Source of the DNA: Romanomermis culicivorax
Taxonomy: Eukaryota > Nematoda > Enoplea > Mermithida > Mermithidae
DNA: 64,000 nucleotides
Reading direction: 5' to 3'
Assembly: GCA_963922205.1 (NCBI GenBank)
Contig: CAWUHX010000169.1
Location: 186,001 to 250,000, forward strand
Below the pieces are notes generated by a model, which searched no databases, was not told the DNA's origin, and saw only the letters and a list, made by a program, of their open reading frames with translations. A program made the translations under genes and the position numbers. Shown piece after piece: positions 1 through 12,286 of this stretch. Numbering within the stretch: position 1 is the first letter of the stretch; each line of letters begins with the position of its first letter.

Positions 1-2900
1 CAAATTATTGATAGTGGTCGCTATTTGAAGAAGCATATGGAAGCCCATTTACTGGCTAACACGAAATATCTAGTAGAGCAGAAAGCAACAGGAAAAGTTT
101 AAAATGAGGCGAGGCCAAATGACTTCAGAAACTAGTTTTGTAAAAACTTGGAACCTTGACAATTGGCATCAATATTTCCTAAGCATGAGCCCCAAAAATT
201 GGATAATTTATAAGCTTGTATCAACAGAAGGGGCCAGTTTCATCAAAAAGGCTTAAGCTCTAGCTGAGATGCAGAGATGCAGCTTACGCTTTAGCTTAAC
301 TCTTATATGTTATGCTATTGCCGTTAACCTGCAGCTCAGCTGCACATAGTTCAACTCATGCACAAAAAACATACCGAGAAAAGTTAAGCTGCAGCTGAGC
401 TGTGGCTTAACTTAGCACGAAAGATAGAAAGAGACCTATAACCGAAAAACGTTTTTTAAGAATAAAATTTTTAACAACAATTTTCTTGAACACGTATCAA
501 CTGATTGAATGTCCATATAGTTTAATTACATAACATTCCGCAGTGTGTTACAAGCAGGGCCGTAGCCAGGAATTTTTAGGGGGAAGCAGACCAAGCAAAA
601 AAAAATTGGAAAAATTTTCAGGTTTTTACACTCTGGAAGGCTGGAAAACATACATGTAATTGGGGGGAGTGCTATGGGATCGTCGACCATATGGCTAGCC
701 ATTGGGCGACTGCCCCCAGGATTTTCCAATCCTATGGCTAGCCATATGGTAGGCGTAGGAACCACCATACTTTTGGTCGGAAAAATACTGAAAAATGTCA
801 ATTTTTGAACAAAGTGGTCAAAAATGTGAATTTTCTAAGCGCTTCGCGCCATGAGAACATTTTTTCGGTCTTTCTAGAAAAAAATTACTATTTTTTGAAC
901 TAGTATTCGGACTTTTTTGTGGGAAAAAATCAATTTTTTTCCATGAGAAACCCCTCCCCCCAAAATTTTGGGAATTACTGACCCCCGGCCTAGAAAAAGT
1001 CGTCCAACCCCCCCCCCCCAGACCTCGGGGCTCCGTTACATGCATGCTGGAAAATTAATCTTCATAACAATGATAATAAATCGGAATTAAACTAATGGAT
1101 GGTAATACCTTTCTTATTTCGGCGCGTAGCGCCGAGAAAATTTTCGTATCTTTGCGTTCCAAAATGCTGGAAAATGAATATTCACAACAACTATTCCTAG
1201 ATAAAAGCTCTAAATTTACAGTCTTAGAATGACGTTTTTACCAGTTTTCAATGCAGATTGCGAAGGCTCACGTTTCAAAATGCGAAAGAAGCGCCGGCAA
1301 ATTTTGAGGCTTTGACCTTCTGAAGTTCACCAAAATGCATCGTTTCGGTTTCGAAATGAAAAAAAGTTTTCCATCAGTGAGAACCATGCCCAAAATTTTG
1401 TCTTGTAACTAAAGAAAAAAGAGATGAGGTAATTCAGTTGATTGAAACTGTTGAAGTTTAATTAGTAGGTCAAAGTAGATATGCTAATGGCCGTGGCTGA
1501 TAGAAAACAATCACTGTTACAACACTCATTGACCGGCGCGAAGTGCCGGAAAATTTTGAGATTTTTCTCAGTGATAGACACAAAATCGACATATAACAAA
1601 GTCCCAAGGGGGTGGCGGCCACCCCCCGTTCCCCTAAATACGGCCTTGATTACAAGCCTATTTTTCGATATTCTTTAATTAAAATCTTTTGGCTCCCAAA
1701 ATTTAAATTTGGCTTCTAAAAATTTAAGCCTAGGAGCCATTTGGCTCATGATTTTCAAAACAGAAAAAAGCCTGACAGCATATTTCAGGTGGAGAAAACA
1801 AGGGATTTTTGACACCAAGTTTTGAAAACTGTAGGGATGATAGAGCTATGGAAGTCGAGGGTTCATTGGATTATTGGAAAATCTAGATAACTCAACTCTA
1901 CAATTCTTATAATGTGTTCCACCTGAAAGTGCATCAAGCGGGCGTCTAATTAGCATGAGTGGTGTCATGCGTTTGGATGAAGACAGAACGAGGTTGTTGC
2001 CCGAAAAATGTGAAATTCTAGTATTATTTATCCGAAAATTTGAGAATTGATCAATAATTTCAACATATTTTAATCACTTACTTGCTAGAATCATGACGAA
2101 CATAAATCAATTCTAACATCATTTGTTAATTTTTCTATCTACGTGTTTTTTAAAGTAATTACCGGGCCAGATACCATGGCACCTGCGCCAGCGCCTGAAA
2201 TATTTTGATTTAAGTGTTTAAAAAAAGACTGACTTTTGTAAGCGCTTATATAAGAGCATACATCCGTAGCCAGGATTTTCCACAGGTTGGGGCAAGCAAA
2301 ATTTTCGACGTATCCCGAAAGGATGTGGGATTGCCACGTTTTAAGTCGAACAACTTTGTCAAACCATGCGAACCCGATTTTTGGTATCAACAAACGACAA
2401 CATACATCAATCGAGAAAGTCTCGTTTGACTATAACTGTCAGAAAATCAGAAACAATATTTGGGTTGGAAACGGCAGCATCAACAATAAAAAATTATTCC
2501 AGACGTGAGGCACCAGAGAAATTTCAAGATTATCGGTCTCAGAATTAGGTATATCCCAGGCATCAGCATAAGCAGAGGAAATACGGGAAAAGCGTCGGTT
2601 ATACATGACTAGATGAATAGTAAGAAAAGAAATTACTTGTCAATTATGTTCACTGTAATTCTTATTTCAGTTTTTATGTTTTCTCATCCTTCATTCATCT
2701 AAAATAACCGTTGAAGAATTTCCCAAGTTCCCAGCATGCTTTTCTTAGATTGTCTTTTTTCCCTCTTGTTTGATAACAGTTTAGTCATTTTTTGTTTGAC
2801 AGGTTAATAAAATATTTCATTCATTCATTCAAGTAGCTGTCTGGCTCTTTTATACCTACTATGGTTTTCAGGTGTGGGGAATAATTCGTATTTTTCCATA
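1..2900. other. Intergenic repeat-rich DNA without a supported gene
   Basis: No ORF here resembles a known protein. The DNA is AT-rich and holds short dispersed repeats, including two copies of the GGCGC-hairpin family near 1119 and 1533, G/C homopolymer runs around 950-1020, and a sequence near 556 (CAGGGCCGTAGCCAGG) of the kind seen at the ends of MITEs. I see nothing else to annotate. Confidence 0.6.
687..752. repeat. Short inverted repeat (hairpin)
   Basis: The arm ACCATATGGCTAGCCAT near 688-704 is repeated in inverse orientation near 734-752 with about 30 bases between. It is probably the core of a small MITE, but target duplications were not found. Confidence 0.6.
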
Positions 2901-2924
2901 AATATAGCTTTTCCTTCTCTAGTT

Positions 2925-3785
2925 TACTCAAAAACCCGGTTTTTCAAGAACCAAGGGATTACAATAAGATACAAAATTATACACTGCTCCCATAATAACA
3001 GATGAAAAATCATTTTCAGTTAGACAAGTTGAGAAAATTCTCGGCCAATCAACTTTAGCCAACTGTATAGACAGAGCTTCATAATCTCCATGTAAAAAGT
3101 CTAGTTTAGGAGAAACTGAATTTCAGCACCTAGACAACATAATTTCAAGGATAACAGAATCGTGATCACTAGTAGAGAAATGAACAGTTGTTTGTAAATT
3201 ATAGAGCAATAATCGGGTGTTTGACAAGACCAAGATCAAGAAAATTATCATTTCGGGTTGGCTTGACGACATATTTTCGAAGCTTAATCCTGCAAGTGAG
3301 TCATACATAGTTTTTGTCACATTTGACATTTCCTCATATTCACATTTAAGAAGTTGTGGTAAATTGAAGTCACCCAAGAGTATACAGGAATGATTAGCTG
3401 ATAAAAATTCAATATTTGAACAGATTTTCTTGATATGTTCAGTTTCTGCAGAAGGGGGCCTATAGGCGACTATAAAACTTTGACATAAGTTTGCAAGCAT
3501 ACCTGTAAGAGGTCCGACCAGTTGGGGGGGGGGAGTAAACACAAAATTTTGGGGGAGAGGTCCGAAAAAAGTCGAAATTTTTCCCAAAAAGGCCAAAAAA
3601 GGAATTTTTTTGCCAATTTTTTCCAACTTTTTCAAGTCTGGGGGTGTTGGAGGGTTGGGTATATGGTTGGCCAAGTTGAGGGGGAGGGTCCCCCCAACCC
3701 CCCCAATTACAGGTATGTTTGCAAGTAAGATCAACAGCAAGAAACTCAGGTAAAAGTTGTTGTCCAAGCTTCGGTTTTTTGACCT
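2925..3785 (-). pseudogene. LINE endonuclease fragment, degenerate
   Basis: Read on the minus strand, this stretch encodes pieces of the apurinic/apyrimidinic-type endonuclease of a non-LTR (CR1/L2-like) retrotransposon. Visible motifs in order are FIVAYRPPS, the catalytic LLGDFNLP, and the C-terminal STSDHDSV; downstream is a linker with the pattern expected before the RT (LAKVDWPRIF). The reading frame breaks between the GDFN and SDHD motifs. The N-terminal side (FLAVDLTCK) is separated from FIVAYRPP by a 220-bp hAT MITE, and removing that insertion restores continuity. No RT domain is visible. It is a dead, 5'- and 3'-truncated copy. Confidence 0.75.
3498..3717. mobile_element. hAT-type MITE, copy 1
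   Basis: This 220-bp element has terminal inverted repeats CATACCTGTAA / TTACAGGTATG and is flanked by a perfect 8-bp duplication, TTTGCAAG (3490-3497 and 3718-3725), the length made by hAT transposases. Both flanks carry G- or C-rich runs and the middle is A/T-rich. It lies inside the LINE endonuclease fragment. Confidence 0.9.
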
Positions 3786-4191
3786 TATTTTACTTTGAAT
3801 TTTTCATGAATTCTAATCATAATCTGACATAAAAATCGAAAAATGTTGTTCTTTCTCTATTTTTGATGAATTAACCGACTGCAAAAGCACGATTATGTTC
3901 AGAAAAGCTCAAAAATGCATAAATAAAGCGTATGGAGATATTTTCAAGTGAAAAAATCGATATGGCGATAAAAAATTGATCTTTTTCGCTAAATGGCGAA
4001 AGGGTCTCTGCGAAAAAAACAGTGGCGCGAAGTGCCGGAAATTTCAAGATTTTGACCTTCTAGTTCACCAAAATGCATCTTTTCGGTTTTGAATTAACCG
4101 AAATTTCTTCCAAAATGAGAACGATGCCCAGAATCTTTTTCCTCTTTCGTAACCATAATCCTCTTCCCTATTCGAGGATTATGGTCTCCGC

Positions 4192-4375
4192 CATACCTGT
4201 AAGAGGTCCGATCAGTTGGGGGAGAGGGGGGGGGCTAAACCCGCAATTTGGGATGGGGTCGGAAAAAGTCTAAATTTTTCCCAAAAAAGGCCAAAAATAG
4301 GCATTTTTTGCCAATTTTTTCAAGTCTGGAGGGTTGGGTGGCCAAGTTGTGGGGGTCCCCCCGATTACAGGTATA
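4192..4375. mobile_element. hAT-type MITE, copy 2
   Basis: This 184-bp relative of copy 1 has ends CATACCTGTAA / TTACAGGTATA. The flanking 8-mers are GTCTCCGC (4184-4191) and GTCTTCGC (4376-4383), a target duplication with one later mutation. Confidence 0.85.
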
Positions 4376-4407
4376 GTCTTCGCGAAAAAAAACAGTGATT
4401 AAGAGCC

Positions 4408-6019
4408 AGGTTTTTTGTGCACGAACATTTGTGCCAATTGGCACAAGAGGTCGAAAAAATTTGTGAAAATGGCACAAAAATTTTTTTTTCAACTAGAAAC
4501 ATATACTGAAAACTGCGGAAAGATTTTAGGCCAAAAGTTTGATAAAAATATAACCCAATTAAAGCTACGTTCAACGCATTTTTTCTGTACAAATCGTGCC
4601 CAACTCACCGTTTTTTTCCTCGAAGATTTATTCCACGTGAGAACGGAACCCCAAAAATGTTTGAGTTTTTATATTCTATAACGCTGGAAAATAAATCACT
4701 GCAACAAATATTCGTGAACAGAAGTTCTAAAATCACAATCTGGAATGAGGTATTCAATTTCCATCGTCAATAAACGCAAAAGTTTATGTTGCAAACGTTC
4801 GAAAAATTCCGAGCCTCGAGAGAAAAAATTTTTTCAGCTAATCATGTCAGTGGGATAAGAAAAACTGTGCAAGAAAATAGTTTACGGGGACTTAAAAATA
4901 AATGGAATGCTGAGAAAATTTAAATAACTGTAGAATTGTTCAGGAAGTTCAAATCGATTCAATTTTCGACTACGAATGTAAAGGCTAGAAAAAATAAAGT
5001 CGAAAATTGTGTAAATTTCCGGTCGAAACATTGCACCAACGATATCGATTTTTCTATTTGAATCAATCAATCACAAAAAGTAAGAATTTCAGTTTTGAAT
5101 GCGAATCTGACTGAATGAACAGAGAATATTCAGAATTTCGTTTCATTCATCAGTCATTGACAGCCTATAATGTTTACTGCATGCAACGATATTAATACAC
5201 TGTTCGAAGAGAAATCGTTCGCGTTCAAATTTTTTTTTTGAATTTTCAGCTCTTAAAACGTCTGAAAATCAAGCAAATTTAATGTTTGGCCAGCCAAAAA
5301 GCCAGCTGGCACAAACGCTCAAAATTTTTCACAAAAAATTTGGAATGGCACAAGATTTTTTTGGGCGTTTGTGCCATTTGGCACAAATTTTTTGACTGGT
5401 CGATAGCTGAATTTCCTTCATTTTTAGTCATTTAGGGGCTGAAACGAAGAATTTTCTCGGCGCTCCGCGCCGAGTCAATAAGTGTAATAATTGATTACTT
5501 TTATATTTGTGTAGAACCTGAGGGAATTGCATTCGAATAATAGTAAATTTGTATGATCGCAACAAACTTTGAGATTGTCAATGACTGCAAAACGAATAGG
5601 AATGGTCAACTTCTACTGTTCATTCAGTGTGATTGGAAACCGAAATATTAAGTTTTGGTGTTTGATTCGAACAGAAAAATTGACATTGTTGGCACAAGTT
5701 TTCAACCAAAAATTTACGAGACGCGACCTTCGGCCTAGTTTTTCTCCAGGAGAAAGCACTTACGGACATCCTTAATTTATTTACATCGGTGTTAAGAAGA
5801 AATTCGTGCTTAGACAAAATAGAGTTGGCACGATTTTTAAGTAATGTAAATTAGTGTGGCGAAAGATCTTTAGTTAAGTTTTTATTAAACTTTTGGCATA
5901 AAACTTTTTAAAGGTTTTCAGTATGTTTGTAGGCTTGAAAAATTTTTTGTGCCATTGGCACAAATTTTTTTGGCCCTTTGTGCCCATTGGCACAAGTGTC
6001 CGTGCACAAAAAAAACGCT
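4408..6019. mobile_element. Non-autonomous DNA element related to the Mutator-like element at 10467
   Basis: The left end (TTTTTTGTGCACGAACATTTG) and right end (ending GTGCACAAAAAAAACGCT) are inverted copies of one terminus and carry the palindrome TTGTGCCAATTGGCACAA or a variant. Internal blocks match the element at 10467-12286, partly in inverse order, for example 5090-5230 against 10684-10800. There is no transposase ORF and no clear target duplication, so this is a rearranged or chimeric copy. Confidence 0.55.
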
Positions 6020-6902
6020 CCACCCAGGGTTTTTTTCACAGGTCAGGTTGCAACGTGCAACCTGGGAAAAAATTTTGGAATTTTTAGGGATGGCGGTGGC
6101 CACGCCGAAATTTCTCTGACGTCAGTTTTTGGGGGTTTTCATGATGAAGGGAAGAAAGAACAAGTGAAATTATGCATGGGAAAAGCGCCAAAGCGAAGTT
6201 ATGGGAAAAAATTTGCATCACTTATGCAATGATGTCCCCATATTCGTCCAACTTTTCTTCTTCATCGTTCTTCAAATTATTAATTTCGAAGAGCCTCAAT
6301 AGCGCTGCGCCCTTGGGGCGCAGCTGCTGTACCCCAAGCCTAAGCCTAAGGAAAATTTTAAAGGTAGGGTAATTCGGCGGCCACTGCCACCCCTAACTGA
6401 CCCAAAATTTGGTTGCACAATTAAATTTTTGGTTGCGCACTCCAAAGTTGATAAATTTGCTTAAACTTATTGGAAAAATCACCGCAAACTAGTTTTCTTG
6501 TATTTCATTCGATCCGCGTCGGTTTTAGGCATTTAAAACCCAATTTTTTGAATTTTGGAGAGAAAATTAAAGGATTTATATAACTAGATTATAGTAATGT
6601 GTTCAAATTTTTTCGAGATTTGAATATTCCAGAATGCTGGAAAATGAATCTTTCCATCTTTTATTCCAAAGACTGCCGGTTTAAGCTCTCAGCGAATGAA
6701 TTTTCAGTCGGAAAAACGAAAATTCAAAAAACTAGGCAAGCGACTAAGAATTTGGATCAAAAATTTCTAGCATTGTCTTACACTCAAAATATTTTAATAA
6801 CATGAAAGTCAAAGTTTTTATGAAGAGAAAATCGCAAAAAAATTTTGAGAAAATGACCTAGAAAAATGTTAGTTTTCATCAAATTCGTCAAAAAACAATA
6901 TA

Positions 6903-7536
6903 AGGTAAAGTGGGGTGGCTTTGATCAGGGGCGACTTTGATCAGAGCATGGCATTTGATAACTATTTGAGATCAGCAGGTCATTTTTGCTGTGTAGACAT
7001 GACCTGCTGATCTCAAATATTCATCAAATGCCATGCTCTGCACGTTGATTCACCTGATAATTGAATATTTCGCGTTGCGGAACAGATAGCTCTGAAAATA
7101 CTACACATCGGAAAAAAATAAAATCAGATTTGGAATCAGCATTCTTTTTCCCACCAGAAAATCTAAGCTTCGTATGGTAGAGTTCAGTAAGACGCAATCT
7201 GATTCACGCCAAATGAGAAAACCCGCTCTGAAAAGTTGCGTAACTATCATAATGGAATTTCAAATTTTTGACTACAGTAAACCATGATGTTGAAACGAAA
7301 GAACGCGAGTGATATTCAAATATTACCACGCTATGTTGAAGAAAATAGATAATTATGCAAGATTCACTATCTTACGTTGAAATTGGTTGCATCTTTGCTG
7401 AGATATATGTAATTAATCATGACATTTTTTATTTCCTTATTACTGTAGCAACGCTGTAATGAGTTCTAATTTCTCCGCTGATGAATCTACGTGTCTGATC
7501 AAAGTCGCCCATGATCATAGTCACCCCACTTTACCT
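6903..7536. mobile_element. TA-flanked MITE (Tc1/mariner-type) with internal long hairpin
   Basis: The 634-bp element begins AGGTAAAGTGGGGTG and ends with the inverse, with matching inverted repeats of about 40 bp that include GGGCGACTTTGATCA. It is flanked by TA on both sides, as expected for Tc1/mariner targets. Just inside the left end a second inverted repeat (about 6949-6991 against 7002-7046, core GACCTGCTGATCTCAAAT) forms an almost closed hairpin. No transposase is encoded. Confidence 0.8.
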
Positions 7537-7963
7537 TACAAGATCAAACATTTATCCATAATATGTTGATAACTAGAAGCTATAAGCAGTAACTAGAATG
7601 ACCTTTTCGAACCGCACACTAGAACAATATAAAAAATTATAAATGAATTTAAACCCGGCGCAAGCGCCGGAAAATTTTCACTTTTCCATTTAAAACGCAT
7701 AAAGATGCATCTCCGGACAAAAAACCCTATCACCTAATCAAAAGAGCAGTCAGGCCTCAAGTTGCACTGTGCAACTTGGCAGAAAAAATTTGGTTGCACA
7801 GCCCGAAATTTGGTTGCTGTGTGCAAAAAAACTTTGACCACCAGAAATAACAAAGCATTAGGGAGCGAGATCTGTCATCAATCTGATTGATGGAAAAATT
7901 TCATACCTTCAATTTGATTGGTCGAAAAGTTTTAGTCTACTCCTTGCTAACCGTGAGTCCGAT

Positions 7964-8083
7964 CCTAAGCCCAGGGCCAGGCCTACGCCTAAGCCTAGGC
8001 CTAAACCTAAGACTAAACTTAATCCTAAGCCTAAGCCTAAGCGCAAACATAAGCCTAAGCCTAAGCCTGAGTCTAAGCCTAAG
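7964..8083. repeat. Interstitial telomere-like repeat (GCCTAA)n
   Basis: About twenty tandem, partly degenerate hexamers of GCCTAA, the complement of the nematode telomere unit TTAGGC, including runs such as AAGCCTAAGCCTAAGC. A shorter run lies near 6336. The variant units (ACTAAA, GCGCAA) show the array is not under telomerase maintenance. Confidence 0.85.
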
Positions 8084-10192
8084 ATAGAAAATTTGCCAGA
8101 AACAACTGTAAAAATCAATAAATTTTTTCGATCAACCAAAATTATGACAGATCTCGCTTTGCAGCAATCACCTTTTTTTTCCTCGAAGATTTTTTCCACA
8201 TGAGAACCGGACCCAAAATTTTTTTCCTCATTTTCCAAAAATTTTCCTCATTTTTAAAAACACTTATAATGTGGCCTTTTTATGATTTTAGGAGCATACC
8301 CAAGCATTTTGTTGTATTTGGAGTCAGAAACCTGCAAAAATGTGGAAAAATTGAGAAAATTCTGGTTATGTTTGTTAAAAATGAGCTCATGAAGAATATA
8401 TTGGTGTTCTACAGGAGCAGGTGAAGCATGTTAACCAAAGGTCCCCAAGGTCAGATTTTTCAGGTAGGGGTAAAATTGAAACTTTGCAGGGGTAGTGTAG
8501 CTATAAATGTCTACTAAACATGTTATTTTGTCTCAAAATTAGGCAACTAGTGATCAATTTTTAGGACTTTAGGCTGGGGTAATACCCCCCTCATACCCCT
8601 CCCCATGGGGTAGTCTGATGTTAACGATAGAGTTCTCAGGAATTTATCGGCTCTATTGACATTTCGGTAGTTCCGATTAGAATCATCTAATTTTATTTAG
8701 CTATTGGTCTGGCGCAGAGCGCCGAAAAATTTTTTGAATTTGCGCTTTCTAAAACGCTGGAAAATGAACCATCACAACGTTGAGAAATAAATTAGAATCA
8801 AACTGATGAACTGTAATTTGTTCCCCATTCCGGCGCTTGGCGCCGGAAAAATTTCGGGTTTTTATATTCTAAAACGCTAGAAAATAAATCTTTCCAACAG
8901 ATATTCATGAATAGAAATTCTAAAATCACAGTCTAGAATGATGTCTTCAATTTCCATCTTCAATAAACGCAAAAGTCTAGGTTCCGAACGTTTAAAAAAT
9001 TCCAAGCATCGAGAGGAAAAATTGAGAGAATTGATGAAAAATCTCAATTTTGGACGACATAATGGACTGTTAACGATTAGAAAATGAAACGAGCTAACTT
9101 GATTGATGGAAACTGTTGAGCATTAATTAGTAAGTCGAAGTAGATATGCTAACGTCCGCGCCTGATAGAAAATAGTTAATATTATACCCATGACGGGCGA
9201 GAAGCGCCGGAAAATTTTGAGATTTTGACCCTTTTAAGTCCACCCAGGGTTGGCAAAAACCAAACTTTTGAAATTTCGACTTTTTGGTATTTTAGTGGTT
9301 TTTTTGGTTTTTCTATGGTTTTTTAGTGGTTTTTTTTCTGGTTTAATTCTTTAGAATGTTTGGTACATCAAAATTACTATTGTAAAAAAGTGCTGGAAGC
9401 TCCCTGTATCATCTAAGACTAGTTAGGGAGCCGTAAAATGGCAGCTAGAAGTATCAATCTTATCAGAAGTGTCATTATTTTATACTATAGGAAATCCCTA
9501 TTTAGCAATAGAAATACAGTAATAAAGGGCACATTAAAAAGGAACCATGAGTGAAGAACACAAGAAAAGAAAAAATGGGACAGAGCATGTGATATGTAAG
9601 GGGCAAATTCAAGGAAACGAAGAAAAATTACAAATAAAGAGAAATATACAATACACAATGTACGTAATCAAAACTCAGAAGAAATAACTACAGAATTGTA
9701 TCAATGCATCACATATATACATATGCACAGAGAAATTGAAATGACATAATTTTTAGGTATACCGTTTTCGATAAAAGGGTTTTAAATTGATAGATTATTA
9801 CATAATGTTATTGATATTACAAACTGCAGTTGAAGGTCACACATAGACGTTTCAGATGTTTCCAAATTTTTGCTTTTCAAACCTGTCTGCGAGCTATAAC
9901 TACAGCAAATGGGTCTTATTATTTATATACTATTCTCGCTTGCATGATAGATACATATTTTTGTACGATTTTTTTCTACTTAATAGCGACGTCAAGTCCC
10001 ATAAAAATGAACCACTCAAAAGCTCCTCTCTTTGTTAAACTACAGTATGCTTAACTGATCTGTATAAAATTTTATTATTGTCTCATTTATATTTTGAAAT
10101 TTCGAGCTAAGAAAATTAAAAAGCTTACCGTAACAATAAATTCAGTTTATTAAACTCAATCATATTTTATAACATTTTGAAGATGATATGGA

Positions 10193-10443
10193 CATACCTG
10201 TAATACCTCCAACCAGTTGGGGGGGGGGGGTAAATCCGAAATTTTTGGGGGGGGAGGGTAGAAAAAAGTCGAAATTTTTCCCAAAAAAGGCCAAAAAACA
10301 TACACTTTTTGGCAAATTTTTTTAATTTTTTCCAAACTGGAGGGGGAGGGGGGGTTGGGGGGGGGGGGGGGTAAATGATTTTGGGTACAGGGTTGGCCAA
10401 GTTGGGGGGGTCTCCCCAACCCCCCCCCTTAAGTACAGGTATG
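10193..10443. mobile_element. hAT-type MITE, copy 3
   Basis: This 251-bp relative of copies 1 and 2 has ends CATACCTGTAA and TACAGGTATG. The flanking 8-mers GATATGGA (10185-10192) and GATATGAA (10444-10451) differ at one base. Confidence 0.85.
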
Positions 10444-10466
10444 GATATGAATCAATGGATGTCACC

Positions 10467-12286
10467 AGTGTTTTTTTTGTGCCAAAACATGGTTTTTGGC
10501 ACAAAAAAATTTGGAATGGCACAAAAAATTTTGAGCGTATGTGCCAATTGGCACAAAATTTTTGGCTGGTCAAACATTAAGTTTCCTTAATTTTTAGACG
10601 TTTTAGAGGCTGAAAATACAAAAAAATTTCGGCGCTACGCGCCGAGTCAATAAACATAGTATTTCCTATTCCTATATTTGACCCGCCCGAACGCGAACGA
10701 TTTCTCTCCGAACAGTGTATTAGTATCGTTGCAGCACATTTTACAGGCTGTCAATGACTGATGAATGAGAAGAAATTCTGAATATTCTCTGTTAATTCAG
10801 TCTAATTCGGGTCACTGTTTTTTTCCACGAACTTTTTTCCACAAATGTGGACGTCTTAAAATCCTCGTTTTTTGGCTTAAAATTGCACACAGACGCTTTA
10901 TCGCACTGTTTTTGAGCTTTTTCAAGCCTTCCGGTGTTTTTAGAGAAGTTAATTCATTAAAATTGAAGAAAAAATTGAAATGTTCGACTTAAAAGCCTAA
11001 CCTACAAGCATTGTTGAACAAATTTTCTAGAAAACTATCCAAGAGCATAATTGACTTGAATTACACAAGAAATCAATAGTCAAGTCCTCTATGATGACAA
11101 GCGGAAGCCCAAAAAAGATGGTACTTTCAGGCGCAAAGCGCCAGAAAATTTTTTGGGTATATTGACACTCTGGGATGCTGGAAAATCAATTTTCCGAACA
11201 TTTATTTCAAGAATTAGATTCCAATTTTGTGTTCAAGAGTCGTAATTTCTAGAATTTTACTTAAAAAATTTTAAAATCTGTAATTTATTTGTAAACTCTC
11301 ATGAACTTGGTCGAAAATATATGAGTAAGAAGAGTATAAATTTCCGGAAGACATTTCCACGAAGCTTTTAAATTAATTTTTTTGTTAGCAAAGAAATAAT
11401 CGCATCATAAAGCATAGAGACTTGACGTATTGATCTTTCTCAAAAGGAAAAAATGCGAATCTTCATTAAATATTATGATAAAACATTGAAGATTACCAAT
11501 TAAAACATGAGATACTACGTTTAAGATGATGAAAACTATTATAGATGTGATAAAGGAAGGTAGACATGATAAAAGCCGCGCCTGAGCTACTTAATGAATA
11601 ATGATGATTATTAAATTTCGAGATTTGGACCTCCTAAAATGCACTAAAATGCATCTTTTCAATATGAAAACCCCAAATTTTTCTCCTACATTTGTGGAAA
11701 GACCTCAAAAATTTTTTCCACATTCCAGATTTTTTTCCTCATTATAGTGCAAATGTGGAAAAAAAACAGTGATTCGGGTTCAAAACTGAAATTCTTACTT
11801 TTTGTGTTTGATTGATTCAAATAGAAAAATCGATATCGTTGGTAATGGTACAATATTTCGGCCGAAAATTTACACAAGTTTTAACTTCATTTTCCCTATC
11901 TTCACAGTGTTGCTAAATGTATATCGATAATTCATATTCGTCGTACGTAAGTCGAACTGAATTAATTTGAACTTCCTGAACAATTTTCTAGAGTTATTTA
12001 AATTTTGTCAGCATTCTATTCCTTTTAGAGTGTCGTGAAATATTTTTTGCACAGTTTTTTCCTATTTGACTGAAATGGTTTAGCTGAAAAATAGGTTGAG
12101 GAGCACGCTTTTTCCAAAAAATTAATGCGTTTTAAACGCTAACCTTTCATCAAACTTTTGGCATAAAACTTTTCCGCAGCTTTTCAGTATGTTTCTAGTA
12201 GATTAAAATTTTTTGTGCCATTGGCACAAATTTTTTTGGCCGTTTGTGCCAATTGGCACAAATGTTCGTGCACAAAAAAAAACGCT
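10467..12286. mobile_element. Mutator-like (MULE) non-autonomous element
   Basis: The 1820-bp element is bounded by AGTGTTTTTTTTGTGCC and the inverse of AGCGTTTTTTTTTGTGCAC, and is flanked by a perfect 10-bp duplication GGATGTCACC (10457-10466 and 12287-12296). A 9-11 bp duplication is the signature of Mutator-type transposases. Inside each end lies the palindrome GTGCCAATTGGCAC. Small ORFs inside show no recognisable domain. It shares sequence with 4408-6019. Confidence 0.8.

Noticed and set aside
7909-8238. 109-codon ORF rich in Leu/Gly repeats
   Set aside because: It is a translation of the degenerate telomere-type repeat.
8710-11143. Repeated hairpins with spacing, considered as a CRISPR-like array
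   Set aside because: Spacing is irregular (hundreds to thousands of bases), there are no cas genes, and the context is eukaryotic.
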